Shown here: piece by piece, positions 20,613 through 28,453 of the stretch
How positions within the stretch are numbered: position 1 is the stretch's first letter
Layout of the letters: each line of letters starts with the position of its first letter
Notes under the pieces: model-generated
The model's database searches: none
Seen by the model: the letters and a program-made list of their open reading frames with translations, nothing else
What the model was told of the DNA's origin: nothing
Translations under genes and position numbers: made by a program
IMG/VR virus record: IMGVR_UViG_3300005467_000015
Coordinates: 1-46,700 of that record
From: a virus
Direction: 5' to 3' (one strand)
DNA: 46,700 bases

Positions 20613-20824
20613 ACGCCAGTGGCGCTTGGCAGATAACCGATGATCTACTCATAGCCTTGAGGGCTTACGAGATCATTGGTGGGGATATTATCAGCCTCCT
20701 CAGTCTGCGTGCCCAGGCTAAAGCCGAAGGTCGGGACATGAACAGCGTTGAGATTCAATCATTACTGGACGAGGCAAAAAGTACTTTGGATCAACTTGAA
20801 GAAGATTTAAGGAAGAAGCATTAA
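20609..20824 (+). CDS. small helical protein, possible paralogue of the upstream gene
   Basis: 71 aa: DDLLIALRAYEIIGGDIISLLSLRAQAKAEGRDMNSVEIQSLLDEAKSTLDQLEEDL. It shares spacing with the preceding protein (LxALxxYxI...LRxxAKxxGxxM...LLxxAxxxxDxL). Starts within the previous stop (ATGA). Function unknown. Confidence 0.65.
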   Translation: MNASGAWQITDDLLIALRAYEIIGGDIISLLSLRAQAKAEGRDMNSVEIQSLLDEAKSTLDQLEEDLRKKH

Positions 20825-21193
20825 ATGGGCGATGTGAGTGAACACTTCAACAGGAAAAACTTCGAATGTCGTTGCGGCCAGTGCGGGTTTGACGCAGTCG
20901 ATGTTGAGTTGCTGGGCCATCTCGAGGATGCTAGGCACTATTTCAATGCCCCCATCATCATCAATGATGCCTGTCGTTGTGTGATTCATAATGCCTCTGT
21001 AGGTGGGTCTATCCATAGTCAGCATCTATTGGGCAAGGCAGCCGATATTCAGATCACCACGGTCCACCCCAATGCCGTGGCTGACTATTTTGAGATGCTA
21101 TTCCCAGATAAATATGGAATTGGAAGATACCCAACAGCTGGATTTACCCATTTTGACGTGCGGGATATCAAGGCCAGGTGGACCATTAAATGA
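20825..21193 (+). CDS. M15 (peptidase M15A) endolysin
   Basis: 122 aa. The M15/DD-carboxypeptidase zinc site is visible: SIHSQHLLGKAADI (His and Asp of the H-x6-D motif, residues ~60-73) and the C-terminal THFDVR (His ~113). An N-terminal HFNRKNFECRCGQCGFDAVD gives Cys residues typical of this short form. It should cleave peptidoglycan peptide cross-links during lysis. No signal peptide, so it depends on the holin. Starts one base after the previous stop. Confidence 0.9.
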   Translation: MGDVSEHFNRKNFECRCGQCGFDAVDVELLGHLEDARHYFNAPIIINDACRCVIHNASVGGSIHSQHLLGKAADIQITTVHPNAVADYFEMLFPDKYGIGRYPTAGFTHFDVRDIKARWTIK

Positions 21194-21348
21194 CTCCTTG
21201 CGCCTGCGTCGGCCCTGCTGGAGCCTGTCCCTGTATAACAGGTGACTGGTCCGCTTATCGCTGGACGGACGCGGATATACAGCGATTTAAGGATGCGTTC
21301 AGGGAGATTGCTAACGAGGAAAAACAGATCAAAGAGGAGCAAAATTAA
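21190..21348 (+). CDS. 52-aa Cys-rich small protein
   Basis: MTPCACVGPAGACPCITGDW... has four Cys in the first 15 residues, then an aromatic turn (SAYRWTDADIQRF), then a charged helix (REIANEEKQIKEEQN). It overlaps the endolysin stop (ATGA) and ends in TAATG. It could be membrane-associated or metal-binding. Function unknown. Confidence 0.6.
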   Translation: MTPCACVGPAGACPCITGDWSAYRWTDADIQRFKDAFREIANEEKQIKEEQN

Positions 21349-21746
21349 TGCCACAATGGGCCAGAATCTCACTTTTCATCGGTATCGGGCTGCTCTTTTT
21401 TGCCAACTCGGGGTATGCAGCCACCAAGATTGTGATGACTTGCACCGTCCCCACGACACGGTCTGATACTCCTCCCTCTGTTTTTTCCACCGCTGAAGTA
21501 GGGAATTATCTGTTCCAAATAACGGAACCGAGTAAACCCTTGACCAGCTTGGCGACTTTACCTGCCTGCAGCTACACTGTGCCTATTCCGGCCGGGAGTT
21601 GTTTTAAGGCAGGGACCGTGTTTGCGATCAGCATCAGTGATACTTTGGGGCAATGGTCCGATCCGGGCAAAGCGACTCTCTTGGCAGATGCGTGTAACCC
21701 CCTCCCAAAGCCGAACCCACCAGTTGTGACAATTACCGTACAATAG
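21348..21746 (+). CDS. secreted protein with fibronectin-like layout
   Basis: 132 aa. A signal peptide (RISLFIGIGLLFFANSGYA, cleavage after ~24) is followed by a beta-rich domain with paired cysteines (MTCTVP, ACSYTVPIPAGSC, ADAC). The pattern NYLFQITEPSKP...SCFKAGTVFAISISDTLGQWSDPGKATL resembles one fibronectin-III-like repeat. A phage-encoded exported protein between lysis and tail-fibre genes could act at the host envelope (inference). Confidence 0.65.
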   Translation: MPQWARISLFIGIGLLFFANSGYAATKIVMTCTVPTTRSDTPPSVFSTAEVGNYLFQITEPSKPLTSLATLPACSYTVPIPAGSCFKAGTVFAISISDTLGQWSDPGKATLLADACNPLPKPNPPVVTITVQ

Positions 21747-21790
21747 TCCGCTGGTGGTACCGTTGGATCAGTCGGTGTAGATAAGAAAGT

Positions 21791-21832
21791 TTGGCGTCGT
21801 GATGACGCTGTAGTCCGGGGCTGACGAGCCCG
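21791..21832 (+). other. two adjacent hairpins upstream of the tail-protein run
   Basis: The 104-bp gap before the gene at 21851 holds TGGCGTC/GACGCTG (21792-21798 / 21804-21810, loop GTGAT) and GGGCT/AGCCC (21818-21822 / 21827-21831, loop GACG). There is no T-run, so a simple terminator is unlikely. It could be an RNA control element at the start of the late tail genes. Confidence 0.35.
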
Positions 21833-21850
21833 TTACGCGGAACCCTTTGA

Positions 21851-22969
21851 ATGAGCATGATCATTCGCCAGCGCCCGATCTTTCGTCCGACCTATTCGGC
21901 CTCGGGCGGGGGTGGCGGCTCGGCAACAGATGGCAGCAACTACAACCTCACCAGTGCTCAATCCATTACTACCGCTCCTTCCATTGAAGATTTAGGGGGG
22001 CTCGGTGGTCCCATTGCTTCTGGCACCAATAACACCCATTTCACCCGTTCTGGCTGGGTAGAGCTGTATGCGGGTCTGAGCGATTGGTATTACAGCAATG
22101 GTCAAACATTAAACCGCTCTCTTTCCCTTTTGTATGACGGCGCAGCCCGAGGTGAATCGACCTCACCGGGTGGAAATGCGAGGGGGACTTATCAGTTCGA
22201 CGTCGGGGCAGCGGGTTGGAAGAAATGCTTTCGGACAATTTATTACTATTGGAATTGGCCCCACCCCAGTGCTACGCAAACTCAATGGAAGCTGCAGCGC
22301 TGGCAACAACAGATGGATGGCTCACAACCCGAGGTCGTGGATGGAAACCGACCTTCTGGTTACATGTCCTCCCACCAAAACTATGACAACTTTTTCTTCA
22401 ATGTGTATGCCACGGGGGGAGCTGGGGATACATCGAGTATTAATGATCTGCCTGCTCATGTCGTTCCGCGTAACTCCTGGTTCCGCTTTGACAATTACAT
22501 GGAGGAAAACTCGGTCCCCAGTGCGGCAGATGGTGTTATCCGCCTAACCATGACCGAGATCAGCAATCCTTCCAATACTTGGACGATCAACAAAACTAAC
22601 GTGCAATTCCGGGGACCGAGTGATAACTCGAATGTCTTCCGGTATGCCATTTACCAAAATTATCTGGGTAATTCCGCTGAGCTTTTTGGGCCATGGGAGG
22701 ATTCCACGATCTACATGGAAAACCTCATGATCCAATGGCTCGCCGCTGCGGATTCTGGCTCGACCCTGACTTATTGGGAAATGACTGACGCCTCCACCGT
22801 CGCCGCTTCGAGCAAAGCCGGTGTTGTTCAGCGTTGGGTTTCCCGGTCAGGCACGAGTTGTGTGGTGAGAATCGATAAAGGGCACTGGTCCAGTACTTCT
22901 GGGAAATATTTGCTGGAACGCAATGCGGCGACTGGTGCCGTGATAACTACTGTAGGACCTTTAACCTAA
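21851..22969 (+). CDS. putative receptor-binding / carbohydrate-active tail protein
   Basis: 372 aa. After a Gly-rich linker (SASGGGGGSATDG) the protein is rich in Trp, Tyr and Asn with beta-strand patterns (FRTIYYYWNWPHPSATQTQWKLQRW, NYDNFFFNVYATGG, NSWFRFDNYMEENS, FRYAIYQNYLGNS), in keeping with a concanavalin-A-like jelly-roll lectin or lyase domain. The C-terminal third looks like small beta repeats. It lies in a block of tail-fibre genes. The family assignment is inference. Confidence 0.65.
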   Translation: MSMIIRQRPIFRPTYSASGGGGGSATDGSNYNLTSAQSITTAPSIEDLGGLGGPIASGTNNTHFTRSGWVELYAGLSDWYYSNGQTLNRSLSLLYDGAARGESTSPGGNARGTYQFDVGAAGWKKCFRTIYYYWNWPHPSATQTQWKLQRWQQQMDGSQPEVVDGNRPSGYMSSHQNYDNFFFNVYATGGAGDTSSINDLPAHVVPRNSWFRFDNYMEENSVPSAADGVIRLTMTEISNPSNTWTINKTNVQFRGPSDNSNVFRYAIYQNYLGNSAELFGPWEDSTIYMENLMIQWLAAADSGSTLTYWEMTDASTVAASSKAGVVQRWVSRSGTSCVVRIDKGHWSSTSGKYLLERNAATGAVITTVGPLT

Positions 22970-23703
22970 TGGCCTGGGCGCATATCCAGAGTGAGACATT
23001 TAGTACCGTCTCAGGGTCAGCCACCAGGACCTTGACGCCAGCGTCTGGGTTTACCACAGGGTCCCGCGTATTCGCGGGATTGTTGTACTACCAGAATGGG
23101 GGTGATGCTGCTCGTACCATAACCAGTGTCACTGATCAAAGCGACAATGCAATTACCTATAGTCAAGAAGGCGTGACGGATCGATACGCCACCGATACTG
23201 GCATGGTGGTTTTCAACATACGAAGTATGCCAGCGAGTGTTACGGCTTTAAAAATTACATTGTCCGCGTCTCCAGCGTTCGGCATGAATGGATTTATTTC
23301 TGAGTTCAGCGGATTGGATACCGGCGCCGCTGATGGTGTAAACAGTAATAGTGCATCCGCCAGTACGAGTACGGATGCCGTTGTCTCTGGTTCTGCTACC
23401 CGAGGTTCGAATACCGCTTTGACCTGGGGTGTTGCAACGGATTCTGCTTTTAATACAGTGCCCGCAGCGGGTACAGGGTTCACCAGCGGTGCCGGGGCGA
23501 ATGCGCTTAGGGTTGAATATAAAACAGCGGCATCGGGCTCTCAACAAACCACATTTACAAACACGCACGGCAGTTCCTGTAACCATATTGCTTATATTTT
23601 TATAGTTCCTGAGCCAGCGGCTGGTGGAGGCGGTTCATTGTTGACACGCCCGCGCGGACTCGTGGGCGGTATGCGCGAACTATTAGGTGGCATGAATTCT
23701 TAA
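22969..23703 (+). CDS. beta-rich structural (tail) protein
   Basis: 244 aa, Ser/Thr/Ala/Gly-rich, with beta sandwich-like repeats (SGSATRTLTPASGFTTGSRVFAGLLYYQNGG, AYIFIVPEP). It ends in a Gly linker plus a basic C-terminal tag (GGGGSLLTRPRGLVGGMRELLGGM). A Gly-rich linker and a short terminal peptide also occur in the neighbouring fibre proteins, perhaps for attachment to the virion. The ATG overlaps the previous stop (TAATG). Confidence 0.6.
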   Translation: MAWAHIQSETFSTVSGSATRTLTPASGFTTGSRVFAGLLYYQNGGDAARTITSVTDQSDNAITYSQEGVTDRYATDTGMVVFNIRSMPASVTALKITLSASPAFGMNGFISEFSGLDTGAADGVNSNSASASTSTDAVVSGSATRGSNTALTWGVATDSAFNTVPAAGTGFTSGAGANALRVEYKTAASGSQQTTFTNTHGSSCNHIAYIFIVPEPAAGGGGSLLTRPRGLVGGMRELLGGMNS

Positions 23704-23729
23704 TCTCATCGCTATGAAGCGAGGATGCA

Positions 23730-25898
23730 ATGGCTAAATTATCGATAAAACCGGGGTCCACGAGCCAGGCGCTCTATGTATTCATTCGCGATTCCTCGGT
23801 CACAACAGGAGCGGGTTTAACCGGGCTGGCATTCAATACCGGCAGTTTGGTGGCTAGTTATGTTCGACCGCTCGCCGCGCGCACTGCGATTACCTTGGCC
23901 ACGCAAACCACCACAGGGGCTTTCAGCTCAGGCGGATTCGTCGAGGTTGATGCCACCAACATGCCGGGCGTCTATCGATTCGATATTCCCGATGCCGCCA
24001 TTGCAACCGGCGTTCGATCGGTCGTGGCGATGCTCAAAGGTGCTGCCAACATGGAGCCCTGTGTGCTCGAAATTGATTTGAATGCTGAAGTGAATGCGAC
24101 CCATTTGCTGGGGACGGCGATTTCTACGCCTGCCACAGCGGGCATTCTCGACGTCAACACCAAAAATATTAATAACGTTGCCGCTGCAACACCGGGAGCC
24201 TCGGGAGGCGTACTGATTTCAGGTTCTAACTCGGGCACTACGACCTTGGGAGCCCTGACAGTGACCGGGGCAACAACCTGTACGGGCAACGTCTCCATGG
24301 CGGCGGGCCTGAATATCACTCAGTCGTCCTCCAACACGTCCGCTCTCGTGATTACCGGGAACGGTACGGGGCATGGAGCGATCTTCACGTCGGGGTCTGG
24401 AGCCACTGGGAACGGTATTCAATCGACTTCTGCAGCCACCAACGGCCATGGTATTGCGGGTACTGGCGTAGGGACGGGTGCTGGTGCCATTGTGACGGGG
24501 GGCGCCACGGGGCAAGGGCTAAGGCTAGTGGGCGGCTCTACCAGTGGCGCCGCATTGGCGCTCAACAACACGTCTGGAGACCCACTCACGCTCCCTGTGG
24601 GGGCGATTCCTGCGCTGGGTATCACGGATAACGGAACCGCTCAATCCGCTACAGGAACGACGCTGGTGCTTCGCTCTGCAGCTGCGTTTGCTGATGATGA
24701 GTTGATTGGTGCTTCCATCCTGATTACAGGTGGCTCGGCCGGTGTGGGTCAGGTCAGAGTTATCACGGATTATGTCGGTTCGACCGATACAGCCACCGTT
24801 GATACATGGACTACCACGCCAACAGGAACGATTACCTACGCCATCTTCGGTGGTTCGCCGGCCTCTGCCAGCCTGATTCCTACGGTTGATGTGGCGAAAT
24901 GGAACGGTACAACGGTGGCTACACCGGCGACTGCAGGTATCCCTGACATCAACGTCAAGAACATCAATAACGTCGTCGCGGCCACCCCTGGAGCCTCGGG
25001 AGGCATCCTTATCTCGGGTTCGAACTCGGGTACTACCACGCTGGGCGCTCTCACAATCACTGGCACTACGACCCATACCGGAGCGACCGTCCATACGGGT
25101 AATGTGAGTATGGCAGCGGGTCTCAACATCACCCAATCCAGCTCCAATACCACGGCTCTCGTGGTAACAGGCAATGGTACGGGCAACGGCGCCACCTTCA
25201 CGTCGGGTTCGGGTGCAACCGGTCAGGGGATCAACATCAGCTCCGCAGCCACCAACGGCTCTGCTCTGGTACTCACGGCCGCTGGTTCTGGGTCGGGTCT
25301 CAGTGCCTCGGGAGGCGCTTCGGGCAAAGGGGCTCTGTTCGCCGCCGGGGCAACAGGTACGGCAGGTCTGGCGATTACAGGCGGTGCTACCAGTGGAGCC
25401 GGTATCACGGTCACCACCACGGCGGGGGATGCGATTCAAGCCATTGCCACAGCGGGGAACGGTCTCACACTCACCGCTAACGGTACGAGCAAACACGGTG
25501 CTGTGATTACCGGAGGTACTGCAGGAACGAGTGATGGCTTGAAACTCGTCGCGGGTACGGGTGGCGTGGACATGCGCGCTGCAATCACTGGGAATATCAC
25601 CGGAACAACATCCACTTCAGCTGCTAGTTACCAGAAAAACGTGGCCGCCAACGATATTCCGATTGTCATGGTGGATAGCACGGACCATGTGACCCGAAAA
25701 ACGGGATTGACTGTCACCTGCACCCGAAGCATCGACGGCGCAGCCTTTGGTGCAGCTACAGGCACGGTGTCAGAAGTGGCCAGTGGGGTCTATGTATTGG
25801 ATGCCAGTCAGGCAGATATGAACGGCAACAACATTACGTTCCGATTTACGGGTACAGCGGCTGATCCAGTCGAACTCCACATCAAGACATATACCTGA
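23730..25898 (+). CDS. large tail-fibre protein with internal duplication
   Basis: 722 aa. The N-terminal ~125 residues (LSIKPGSTSQALYVFIRDSSVTTGAGLTGL...GVYRFDIPDAA) form a module that recurs in phage fibre proteins and probably anchors it. Then come two long copies of a Gly/Thr/Ser/Asn-rich segment (residues ~133-240 and ~397-510) sharing PGASGG(V/I)LISGSNSG and GNVSMAAGLNITQSSSNT, typical of beta-helical fibres. The C-terminal ~90 residues (SCTRSIDGAAFGAATGTVSEVASGVYVLD) form a small beta domain. No catalytic motif seen. Confidence 0.8.
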   Translation: MAKLSIKPGSTSQALYVFIRDSSVTTGAGLTGLAFNTGSLVASYVRPLAARTAITLATQTTTGAFSSGGFVEVDATNMPGVYRFDIPDAAIATGVRSVVAMLKGAANMEPCVLEIDLNAEVNATHLLGTAISTPATAGILDVNTKNINNVAAATPGASGGVLISGSNSGTTTLGALTVTGATTCTGNVSMAAGLNITQSSSNTSALVITGNGTGHGAIFTSGSGATGNGIQSTSAATNGHGIAGTGVGTGAGAIVTGGATGQGLRLVGGSTSGAALALNNTSGDPLTLPVGAIPALGITDNGTAQSATGTTLVLRSAAAFADDELIGASILITGGSAGVGQVRVITDYVGSTDTATVDTWTTTPTGTITYAIFGGSPASASLIPTVDVAKWNGTTVATPATAGIPDINVKNINNVVAATPGASGGILISGSNSGTTTLGALTITGTTTHTGATVHTGNVSMAAGLNITQSSSNTTALVVTGNGTGNGATFTSGSGATGQGINISSAATNGSALVLTAAGSGSGLSASGGASGKGALFAAGATGTAGLAITGGATSGAGITVTTTAGDAIQAIATAGNGLTLTANGTSKHGAVITGGTAGTSDGLKLVAGTGGVDMRAAITGNITGTTSTSAASYQKNVAANDIPIVMVDSTDHVTRKTGLTVTCTRSIDGAAFGAATGTVSEVASGVYVLDASQADMNGNNITFRFTGTAADPVELHIKTYT
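24127..24447 (+). repeat. first copy of the fibre-gene internal repeat
   Basis: Codes for TPATAGILDVNTKNINNV... through TSGSGATGNGIQSTSAATNG. A second copy at 24920-25261 has the same residue order with ~7 extra residues. Confidence 0.8.
24920..25261 (+). repeat. second copy of the fibre-gene internal repeat
   Basis: Codes for TPATAGIPDINVKNINNV... through TSGSGATGQGINISSAATNG. Synonymous differences are frequent between the two copies, so the duplication is not recent. Confidence 0.8.
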
Positions 25899-27700
25899 TG
25901 AGTAGCGCATTTCGCGTCTTAGGCCCCACCACGTATGCCGGTTCACTCGACCGGCTGTCTCCCGTGGTGCACGGTTCTACAACGCCAGCTACTTATAAGT
26001 GCGGGGTCTATTATTTTCCCGGTTGGTCCACGCCCGGAGGCGGCCCGAATCCTTCCGACCCCTGGCCCCTGATCACGCCCTATCCCGATCGGATTCCCCT
26101 GGCCCTCGGGCAATATGACGAGACCAATCAAACTGTCGTCGATACACAGCTGAATTGGATGTATCAGTACGGGGTGACGTTCGTTGCTATCGACTGGTTC
26201 ATGCAATGGAGTGGGTCCACTCTTCAGCCTTATTTAGATCACGTCATTACCAAATACCTGACATCAGCGGTTTCCAAACCCCTGTTCTGTATTCAGTTCG
26301 CCAACCAAACGAATGCGGGGGGATTAAATACTTCAACCGCACATTCTCTGTGGGATTACTGGATAGCGAACTATTTTGCCGATTCCAACTACTACAAAAT
26401 AGGCAATAAGCCTGTCGTTATCATTAACAGCGGGCCCACCCTGAGAAATAACTTCGCCAGTCATGCTGAAGTTAAATCTGCCTTCCTGGATGCGGGTGAT
26501 GCCGCTGCGGTTACGGCAGGGTATGCCGGTATCCATTGGATGGATGGTCAGGCTGACTCGAGCAGTGCCTGGATTGATGTTAGCGATCCGGCTCATGGGT
26601 GGACCGGAGTCACGGGGTCGAATGTCTACACCACCACCAAAGTCAGTGACAATTCCGCCGGCCCGAGTCCAACGACCTATGCCGATCTGGACAATGCTGT
26701 CTTTTCTGGTTTGGTTGGTGGCTATCGGGGCTTCTGTTATGGCTGGATGAACGATCCCGACATCACCGTATTCTGGCCACCTCTGACTGCAGGCTTTGAT
26801 AGCACCCCCTGGAGCCCCTCCACAACACTCCACGGCATGCCCACCAGTGCAGAGTGGGGTACCCATTTAAGCAACGCTAAGACCCTCCTAGACGCCAACG
26901 CCACCCAGACTCAGCTGACGTTCATGATTGAGGCGTGGAACGAGTTTGGCGAAGGGTCGATTCTCTGCCCCACGGTAGGCAATGGCGGATTTGATCGACT
27001 CAGACAGTTAAATAGCACTTTCTCACTCAATGCCGCCGATATGACCCCGGCGGCATTTAGCTTTACAGATGTCACTAGCGCAACCATAAGCACTGTTTAC
27101 ACATCAAACACGATCACGGCGACCAGTATTGATGTCACGGGGGAATATTCGGTTAGCGGAACTGGAGTCACTGTCAGCAAGAATGGCGGGGCCTATAGCG
27201 CAGATCCAGGTATTTACGTCGTTAATGACACCTTTACCTTAAGGCTGACCTCGGCAGCGACGGGTAATGTAGCCACCAGCGGGACTCTTACCCTCAGTGG
27301 TGTCAGTGATACTTATACTGTCACTACAGCCAATACAGCCCCGACCAATATCACTCTTAGCAACAGTTCAGTCCTGACCACCAGCGGTGTTAATGCCGTT
27401 GTTGGCACCTTGTCCACCACCGATATCGATATTGGACAAACCTACACCTATACCTTGGTTGCTGGAACAGGCAGTACCAATAATGCCTCCTTCAATATTT
27501 CTGGCGCCAACCTGAGAGTGAACGATCCCAATGCTTTAGGAGCGGGAAGTTATTCAGTCCGCATCCAAACAGATGATGGATCAGCCACTTTTGCGAAAGC
27601 CTTCTCCATTGATGTATTCGGCCCATCCACTGGCCGTGGATTGATAAAATCTATTGAACGAAATATGATCATTGCATTAGAGCGGCCTGTGGCCGTCTGA
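25898..27700 (+). CDS. GH99/WbsX-like glycosidase fused to cadherin-like domains (receptor-binding depolymerase)
   Basis: 600 aa. Residues ~25-370 have the GH99/WbsX-like (alpha/beta)8 pattern: GVYYFPGW near the start, IPLALGQYDETNQTVVDTQLNWMYQYGVTFVAIDWF, KPVVIINSGPTLR, and EAWNEFGEG (345-353) carrying the Glu pair expected for catalysis. Members act on mannan-type or O-antigen-like glycans. After ~380 come two Ig/cadherin-like units (SATISTVYTSNTITATS..., then NTAPTNITLSNSSVLTTSGVNAVVGTLSTTDIDIGQTYTYTLVAGTGST). A short C-terminal tail (RGLIKSIERNMIIAL) follows. Best reading: a tail-associated enzyme degrading a surface polysaccharide. Substrate unknown. Confidence 0.8.
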   Translation: MSSAFRVLGPTTYAGSLDRLSPVVHGSTTPATYKCGVYYFPGWSTPGGGPNPSDPWPLITPYPDRIPLALGQYDETNQTVVDTQLNWMYQYGVTFVAIDWFMQWSGSTLQPYLDHVITKYLTSAVSKPLFCIQFANQTNAGGLNTSTAHSLWDYWIANYFADSNYYKIGNKPVVIINSGPTLRNNFASHAEVKSAFLDAGDAAAVTAGYAGIHWMDGQADSSSAWIDVSDPAHGWTGVTGSNVYTTTKVSDNSAGPSPTTYADLDNAVFSGLVGGYRGFCYGWMNDPDITVFWPPLTAGFDSTPWSPSTTLHGMPTSAEWGTHLSNAKTLLDANATQTQLTFMIEAWNEFGEGSILCPTVGNGGFDRLRQLNSTFSLNAADMTPAAFSFTDVTSATISTVYTSNTITATSIDVTGEYSVSGTGVTVSKNGGAYSADPGIYVVNDTFTLRLTSAATGNVATSGTLTLSGVSDTYTVTTANTAPTNITLSNSSVLTTSGVNAVVGTLSTTDIDIGQTYTYTLVAGTGSTNNASFNISGANLRVNDPNALGAGSYSVRIQTDDGSATFAKAFSIDVFGPSTGRGLIKSIERNMIIALERPVAV

Positions 27701-27709
27701 GGATAAATT

Positions 27710-28021
27710 ATGGCCAGTTATGGAACGCTTTCTGCCGATGGCACAACCGATCTGCAATGGATCGATGGGCCATTTGTCTTCAAAGCCAATGGAACCTGGG
27801 GCTCTGGGACTTTCACCGTCTATTTCAAATCTAAGACCGGGAGTTATAAAAGCTGGGTCACTGCGACTGCTCTTACTTCGGATGCTACAGGTCAGCTTTT
27901 ATACGATGTTCCACGTGGAACACTGCTTACCGTCAAGGCTACTCTGGCCGGCTCAACTACCCCCAGTCTTGCATGGGAATTCATTGGGCCCAATGTGCAT
28001 CCCGCACCGAACGAAACCTAA
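27710..28021 (+). CDS. small beta-rich structural protein
   Basis: 103 aa: SADGTTDLQWIDGPFVFKANGTWGSGTFTVYFKSKTGSYKSWVTATALTSDATGQLLYDVPRGTLLTVKATLAGSTTPSLAWEFIG. It looks like a single beta-sandwich of the kind used as minor head or tail decoration. It contains the first perfect parS palindrome (27907-27922), reading V-P-R-G-T. It follows the glycosidase gene by 9 bp. Confidence 0.65.
   Translation: MASYGTLSADGTTDLQWIDGPFVFKANGTWGSGTFTVYFKSKTGSYKSWVTATALTSDATGQLLYDVPRGTLLTVKATLAGSTTPSLAWEFIGPNVHPAPNET
27907..27922. other. perfect parS-type palindrome, copy 1
   Basis: TGTTCCACGTGGAACA is identical to the 16-bp chromosomal parS consensus of many Proteobacteria, bound by ParB. It lies inside the coding sequence of 27710-28021. 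The same 16 bp recur at 38644-38659. Confidence 0.75.
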
Positions 28022-28088
28022 TCATTGATGCTATGAATTAACACTTCATTGCCCGTTAATAATGAAAAATAATGAATAGGATTAACAT

Positions 28089-28133
28089 ATGAAGAAGAAA
28101 GGGAAGGGTAAACCCAAGCCGATGCCTTGCTAA
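28089..28133 (+). CDS. 14-aa Lys/Pro-rich mini-gene
   Basis: MKKKGKGKPKPMPC, preceded by AGGATTAAC. It is very short, but the composition is that of similar mini-genes seen between phage structural genes, and a second Lys/Pro-rich peptide is encoded at 18578. It lies alone in a 153-bp gap before the terminase genes. Confidence 0.35.
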   Translation: MKKKGKGKPKPMPC

Positions 28134-28174
28134 CATAGTGGCATTATGTTTTTCAGACGTTTAATTGAGTCAAC

Positions 28175-28453
28175 ATGGCCGCACCAAAAGGGAACCAAAA
28201 CGCAGTAAAAGCCAAGATTTGGTCTGATCGACTTCGACAGCAAATTGAGGAGAGAAAGCTTTGGCCACAACTGGCTGATGCCCTATTAGCCAAAGCTCTA
28301 GAGGGTGATGTGGCTGCCTTAAAAGAGGTAGGCGATCGGATTGAAGGTAAAGTCGCTCAAGCCATTATTGGTGGCGATCCAGACGATAATCCTATTTACA
28401 TTGTGGAGCGCACCATTGTCCGCCCGGCGCAAACTCATGATTCCAACAGCTGA
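28175..28453 (+). CDS. terS: terminase small subunit
   Basis: 92 aa. The N-terminal MAAPKGNQNAVKA is the usual opening of a phage small-terminase family. The body (RLRQQIEERKLWPQLADALLAKALEGDVAALKEVGDRIEGKVAQAI) is a helical oligomerisation region. It recognises the packaging site and loads the large subunit. It overlaps the large-subunit gene by 17 bp. Confidence 0.85.
   Translation: MAAPKGNQNAVKAKIWSDRLRQQIEERKLWPQLADALLAKALEGDVAALKEVGDRIEGKVAQAIIGGDPDDNPIYIVERTIVRPAQTHDSNS

Noticed and set aside
21783-21835. Hammerhead ribozyme from CTGACGAG
   Set aside because: The core needs CUGAUGA plus GAAA with three stems; only a partial look-alike loop is present.
23163-25496. Several long minus-strand and alternate-frame open frames across the fibre genes
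   Set aside because: They mirror the repetitive Gly/Thr-rich plus-strand genes, lack ribosome sites and have abnormal Arg/Cys/Pro-rich composition.
21348-28021. Diversity-generating retroelement (known from BPP-1)
   Set aside because: Structural genes resemble BPP-1, but there is no reverse transcriptase, no Mtd-like C-type lectin end, and no template/variable repeat pair.
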